This document shows positions 60,324 to 64,000 of a stretch of DNA of 64,000 nt, in pieces (positions within the stretch are counted from its first letter, which is position 1; each line of letters begins with the position of its first letter). This DNA is from JACMQX01 sp040385105. GTDB lineage: Bacteria > Pseudomonadota > Gammaproteobacteria > Burkholderiales > Burkholderiaceae_C. The DNA lies in assembly GCA_040385105.1 (NCBI GenBank), contig JAZKHY010000047.1, positions 1 through 64,000 of the forward strand, read 5' to 3'. The translations under genes were made by a program, and so were the position numbers. The notes below the pieces were generated by a model. The model did not search any database, was not told where the DNA came from, and worked only from the letters and a program-made list of their open reading frames with translations.

Positions 60324-62321
60324 TCAGGCGCTTGCCGTCTCGATCTGCTCGGTCAGCTCCAGCCAGCGCTCCTCGATGGACGCAATGCTGTCGTTGACGG
60401 CTTTCAGCCGCTTGCCGGCCTCTGCCATTTCCGCAGGCGGGATGGCCGAGGCCAGCCGGGCTTCGAGTTCGGCCTTTTCCTTGTTGAGGTTCTCCATGGC
60501 GCGTTCCGATCGCTCCATCTCGCGCTTGAGCGGCTTGAGCCTGTCGGCCAGTTGCTGGCGGCTGGCAGCGTCAAGGCGGCGCTGGTCGCGGTTGCCCTGT
60601 GCGGCAGGCGCCGCCGCATGGGCCATGGGTTTTGCGCTTTGCACGGGCGCAGCCGCCGGCGCGGTCTCGCCGCGCAAGGCATCGCGGGCCTCCTCGCGCT
60701 GGCGCTTGGCTTCGTCCAGCAGGTACTTCTGGTAGTCGTCCAGGTCTCCGTCAAAGGGCGCAATGCCGCCGCGGCCGACCAGCCAGAACTCGTCGCAGAC
60801 CGAGCGTAGCAGCGCGCGGTCATGGCTGACCAGCATCAGCGTGCCCTCGAACTCGTTGAGCGCCACGGCCAGGGCCTCGCGCGTGACCAGGTCCAGGTGG
60901 TTGGTGGGCTCGTCCAGCAGCAGCAGGTTGGGGCGCTGCCAGACCATCATGGCCAGCACCAGCCGGGCCTTCTCACCGCCGCTCATGGTGCCGACGGCCT
61001 GCTTGACCATGTCGCCGCTGAAGTTGAAGCTGCCGAGGAAGCCGCGCAGGGCCTGTTCGCCCGTGCCGTTTTCCTTGCCCGGGCCTTGCGCGCCGACCTC
61101 GCGGGCCAGCCGCACCATGTGCTCCAGCGGCGTGTCGCCGGGGCGCAGCACGTCCAGTTCCTGCTGGGCGAAGTAGCCGATGGACAGGCCCTTGCCTTCG
61201 GTGATGGTGCCGGCCAGGGCGCCCATCTCGTGCGCAATCGTCTTGACCAGCGTGGACTTGCCCTGGCCATTGGCGCCCAGGATGCCGATGCGCTGGCCGG
61301 CCTGGATGGAGCGGCTGACGTTGCGCAGGATGATCTTTGGCTTGCCGTCCACGATGTAGCCGAAGCTCGCATCGGTGATGGACAGCATCGGGTTCGGTAT
61401 GTTGCCCGGCTCCTTGAACTCGAACTGGAAGTCGGCCTCGGCCAGCATCGGCGCCACGCGCTCCATGCGCTCCAGCGCCTTGACGCGGCTTTGTGCCTGC
61501 TTGGCCTTGCTGGCCTTGGCCTTGAAGCGGTCAATGAACTTCTGCAGGTGGGCGATCTTGTCCTGCTGCTTGGCGAAGGCCGCCTGCTGCAGCTCCAGCT
61601 GCTGCGAGCGCAGCTCCTCGAACTTGCTGTAGTTGCCGCCGTAGCGGGTCAGCAGCGCGTTCTCGATATGCATCGTCACGTCGGTCACGGCGTCGAGGAA
61701 CTCGCGGTCATGGCTGATGACGATCATCGTGCCGGGGTACTTCTTGAGCCAGGCTTCCAGCCAGACCAGGGCGTCCAGGTCCAGGTGGTTGGTGGGCTCG
61801 TCCAGCAGCAGCAGGTCAGACGGGCACATCAGCGCCCGGGCCAGTTGCAGGCGCATGCGCCAGCCGCCCGAGAAGCTGTTGACCGGGTTGTCCAGCTCGC
61901 TGACCTTGAAGCCCAGGCCGAGGATCAGCGCCTGCGCGCGCGGCACGGCGTCGTGCTCGCCGGCATCGGCCAGGTCGGAATAGGCCTGCGCAATGGCCAT
62001 GCCGTCTTCGGCGGCTTCGGCTTGAACCAGGGCCTCGCGCAGCTCGGCCAGGCGCGTGTCACCGCCCAGGGCAAACTCGGTGGCGCTCTCGTCGGTCTCG
62101 GGCATGTCCTGGGCAACCTGGGCCATGCGCCACTGCCTCGGGCTGGAAAAATCCCCGCCGTCTTCATGCAGCGTGCCGTTGAACAGGGCAAACAGCGTGG
62201 ACTTGCCCGCGCCGTTGCGGCCGACCAGGCCGACCTTCTCGCCGGGATTGATGGTGACGGAAGCCCCGTTCAGCAGCACTTTGGCGCTGCGGCGCAGGAC
62301 GACGTTCTTGAGGGTGATCAT
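60324..62321 (-). CDS. ABC-F family ATPase, YheS-like
   Basis: 665 residues with two ATPase domains. Domain 1: KVGLVGRNGAGKSTLFALFN (Walker A), NSFSGGWRMRLQLARALMCP, DLLLLDEPTNHLDLDALVWL. Domain 2: RIGILGANGQGKSTLVKTIA, VGTMSGGEKARLVLAMMVWQ, LLLLDEPTNHLDLVTREALA. Between them is the interdomain linker (about 240-300; IDRFKAKASKAKQAQSRVKA), the part that enters the ribosomal P/E region. No membrane domain is present. ABC-F proteins of this kind rescue or modulate ribosomes. The Gln/Ala/Lys-rich C-terminal coiled coil is typical. It overlaps prmB by 4 bp. Confidence 0.93.
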   Translation of the reverse strand: MITLKNVVLRRSAKVLLNGASVTINPGEKVGLVGRNGAGKSTLFALFNGTLHEDGGDFSSPRQWRMAQVAQDMPETDESATEFALGGDTRLAELREALVQAEAAEDGMAIAQAYSDLADAGEHDAVPRAQALILGLGFKVSELDNPVNSFSGGWRMRLQLARALMCPSDLLLLDEPTNHLDLDALVWLEAWLKKYPGTMIVISHDREFLDAVTDVTMHIENALLTRYGGNYSKFEELRSQQLELQQAAFAKQQDKIAHLQKFIDRFKAKASKAKQAQSRVKALERMERVAPMLAEADFQFEFKEPGNIPNPMLSITDASFGYIVDGKPKIILRNVSRSIQAGQRIGILGANGQGKSTLVKTIAHEMGALAGTITEGKGLSIGYFAQQELDVLRPGDTPLEHMVRLAREVGAQGPGKENGTGEQALRGFLGSFNFSGDMVKQAVGTMSGGEKARLVLAMMVWQRPNLLLLDEPTNHLDLVTREALAVALNEFEGTLMLVSHDRALLRSVCDEFWLVGRGGIAPFDGDLDDYQKYLLDEAKRQREEARDALRGETAPAAAPVQSAKPMAHAAAPAAQGNRDQRRLDAASRQQLADRLKPLKREMERSERAMENLNKEKAELEARLASAIPPAEMAEAGKRLKAVNDSIASIEERWLELTEQIETASA

Positions 62322-63193
62322 TGAAAATTCTGTCGTTCGATGGCTTCGCGGGTCACAAGCAGCACCTGGTCGTCGCCGGCACTGGTGGGCAGGCCCATGG
62401 CTTCAAGCCGGGGGAAGGCCGCGATGAAATTGCCGTATTCATTGCCGATTTCAAGAATCAGCACGGCGCGAGCCGACATTCTCGCAGGTGCGGCGGCCAG
62501 CAGCTGGCGGATGAAGTCCATGCCGTCCGCGCCGCCCGCCAGCGCGAGCTCCGGCTCGGCCCGGTATTCAGCCGGCAGGTCGGCCATGGACTGGCTGTTG
62601 ACGTAAGGCGGGTTGCAGAGAATCAGGTCGTATTCGCCGGTCAGGTCTTTGAGTCCGTCGGACACATGCAGCGTGATGCGGTCCTGCAGTTCGTGGCGCG
62701 CCACGTTGATCCTTGCCACTTCCAGCGCATCGGTGGAGATGTCTGCTGCGTCCACCGTGACGTCCGGGTAGGTCATGGCCGCCAGCACCGCCAGGCTGCC
62801 GTTGCCGGTACACAGGTCGAGCGCGCGATGCGTGTGGGGGCCGAGCCAGGGGTCGAAAGAGCCATCGGCCAGCAACTCGGCGATGAACGAGCGAGGCACG
62901 ATGGCGCGCTCGTCCACATAGAACGGCACGCCCTGCAGCCAGGCTTCTTTCGTCAGGTAGGCGGCGGGCTTGCGGGTGGCGATGCGCTCTTCCAGCAGGG
63001 CCTCGGCTTCTGACTGCTTAGCAGGCGTGACGGGCTGGTCGGCCGCCGCATCAATGTCGTCCAGCGCATAGCCCAGCTTCCAAAGCACCAGCCAGGCCGC
63101 CTCGTCGAACGCGTTCACCGTGCCATGGCCAAAGGCCACGCCCGCATCGGCGAGACGCTTCGCGCCCGCCTCGATCAGTTCGATGACGGTCAT
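62318..63193 (-). CDS. prmB: Ribosomal protein L3 N5-glutamine methyltransferase
   Basis: 291 residues (E. coli PrmB 310). It methylates a Gln of ribosomal protein uL3 using SAM. Features: RLADAGVAFGHGTVNAFDEA, EERIATRKPAAYLTKEAWLQ, VPFYVDERAIVPRSFIAELL, SAM motif ALDLCTGNGSLAVLAAMTYP, and catalytic DLILCNPPYVNSQSMADLP. The GHGT, AYLT and YVDER segments favour PrmB over PrmC. It is coupled by 4-bp overlaps to dapE upstream and the ABC-F gene downstream. Confidence 0.94.
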   Translation of the reverse strand: MTVIELIEAGAKRLADAGVAFGHGTVNAFDEAAWLVLWKLGYALDDIDAAADQPVTPAKQSEAEALLEERIATRKPAAYLTKEAWLQGVPFYVDERAIVPRSFIAELLADGSFDPWLGPHTHRALDLCTGNGSLAVLAAMTYPDVTVDAADISTDALEVARINVARHELQDRITLHVSDGLKDLTGEYDLILCNPPYVNSQSMADLPAEYRAEPELALAGGADGMDFIRQLLAAAPARMSARAVLILEIGNEYGNFIAAFPRLEAMGLPTSAGDDQVLLVTREAIERQNFQ

Positions 63194-64000
63194 GACGCGA
63201 CGGTCGCGCCGTTGAGGTTCTCCAGAACCCGGCGGTAGATGTTCTTCAGCGGCTCGATGTCGGCCACGCTGATGTGCTCGTCGATCTTGTGGATCATGGC
63301 GTTGACCGGGCCGAATTCGATCACCTGCGGGCAGATCCGGGCGATGAACCGCGCGTCGCTGGTGCCGCCGGTGGTGGACAGCTCGGTGTCGATGCCGGTC
63401 TCTGCCTTGATGGCCGCCTGCACCGCACCCACAAGCTCACCAGGCGTGGTCAGGAACGGCCTGCCGCCAATGACCCATTGCAGGTCGTAGTCAAGCCCAT
63501 GCTTGTCCAGCACAGACACCAGCCGCTGCTGGAGGCCTTCGGCCGTGGACTCGGTGCAGAAGCGGAAGTTGAAGTCGATCACGGCCGTGCCGGGAATGAC
63601 GTTGCTGGCGCCGGTGCCGCTGTGGATGTTGCTCACCTGCCAGCTGGTGGGCTGGAAGAAGCCGTTGCCCTTGTCCCACTCCATCGCCACGAGTTCCGCC
63701 AATGCGGGCGCGGCCTGGTGGATCGGGTTCCTGGCCAGGTGCGGGTAGGCGATGTGGCCCTGCACGCCCTTGACGGTGAGCTTGCCGCCCATGGTGCCGC
63801 GCCGGCCGTTCTTGATCATGTCGCCCAGACGCTCCACCGACGTGGGCTCGCCGACGATGCAGTAGTCCGGCACTTCGCCGCGCTTTTCCAGCAGATCGCA
63901 GACGACGGCGGTGCCGTCAACCGACGGGCCCTCTTCATCGCTGGTCAGCAGCAGGGCGATCGACAGGGAAGGGCGGGGGTTGGCGGCGATGAACTCCTCC
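63190..64000 (-). CDS. dapE: Succinyl-diaminopimelate desuccinylase, C-terminal part
   Basis: About 270 residues are visible; the N-terminus lies beyond the right edge. The frame reads through SIALLLTSDEEGPSVDGTAV (catalytic Glu-Glu), DYCIVGEPTSVERLGDMIKN, GRRGTMGGKLTVKGVQGHIA, YPHLARNPIHQAAPALAELV, GTGASNVIPGTAVIDFNFRF, and FLTTPGELVGAVQAAIKAET, with the metal His in GPVNAMIHKIDEHISVADIE. It removes succinate from N-succinyl-LL-2,6-diaminopimelate in lysine and peptidoglycan synthesis. It starts the dapE-prmB-ABC-F run, or is internal to a longer operon. Confidence 0.96.
   Translation of the reverse strand, partial: EEFIAANPRPSLSIALLLTSDEEGPSVDGTAVVCDLLEKRGEVPDYCIVGEPTSVERLGDMIKNGRRGTMGGKLTVKGVQGHIAYPHLARNPIHQAAPALAELVAMEWDKGNGFFQPTSWQVSNIHSGTGASNVIPGTAVIDFNFRFCTESTAEGLQQRLVSVLDKHGLDYDLQWVIGGRPFLTTPGELVGAVQAAIKAETGIDTELSTTGGTSDARFIARICPQVIEFGPVNAMIHKIDEHISVADIEPLKNIYRRVLENLNGATVAS

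Overview
The window looks like chromosomal DNA of a GC-rich betaproteobacterium of the order Burkholderiales, probably family Comamonadaceae (Polaromonas/Variovorax/Rhodoferax-like). The reasons are the several Bug/TctC-type periplasmic binding proteins, the close similarity of housekeeping proteins to that group as I know them, and a dispersed-repeat-like element near 35 kb of a kind I associate with Comamonadaceae. No sequence search was run, so the placement is an inference. I see no insertion sequences, prophage, CRISPR array or rRNA. There is one tRNA, tRNA-Lys(UUU).

Layout. 0-9 kb is housekeeping: the end of an exbBD pair, xseA, sodB, a DUF192 protein, an Ala/Lys-rich exported protein, icd, a cold-shock-domain protein and clpS-clpA. 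9-14 kb holds an orphan amino-acid-type binding protein, an XRE regulator, a divergent cyclic amidohydrolase plus MmgE/PrpD pair, and a small exported protein. 14-19.7 kb has a panE-like reductase, an 817-residue unrecognised protein with a HicA-like N-terminal segment, a YXWGXW-repeat protein and several hypotheticals. 19.7-27.6 kb is a catabolic island. A Bug receptor, an acyl-CoA ligase and a citryl-CoA-lyase-like protein run rightwards and meet an HMG-CoA lyase and a CaiB-type CoA-transferase running leftwards. A divergent PrpR-type sigma-54 activator borders them. Both operons have a good -24/-12 promoter and the same direct-repeat element GTTTCAC-N5-GTTTCA upstream. 27.6-29.1 kb carries YciI-like and TraB/GumN-like genes.

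29.1-38.3 kb is one leftward run that appears dedicated to pyrimidine salvage and catabolism: URC1 (RibA-like), URC4 (DUF1688), upp, a BMP-type nucleobase/nucleoside ABC transporter and codA cytosine deaminase. Together they could import cytosine or uracil, deaminate cytosine, ribosylate uracil to UMP and open the ring by the URC route. 38.4-41 kb has another Bug receptor and a HerA-like ATPase. 41-48 kb is a dense rightward housekeeping string: yebC, purD, hemF, nadD, rsfS, rlmH, maf and rng.

48-51.7 kb carries envelope glycosyltransferases around msbA, followed by tolB-pal-cpoB (51.6-54.3 kb). 54.4-58.3 kb has sulfur-related and redox genes: a YeeE/YedE transporter, tcdA, a 1-Cys peroxiredoxin and a persulfide-dioxygenase-like/rhodanese fusion. 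58.3-64 kb runs leftwards with two tiny overlapping genes, an EcsC/DUF697-like protein, an FkbM methyltransferase, an ABC-F ATPase, prmB and the C-terminal part of dapE.

The most interesting candidates are the PrpR/sigma-54 regulon at 19.7-27.6 kb, the URC-codA-transporter locus, and the HicA-like fusion protein at 15.1-17.5 kb.
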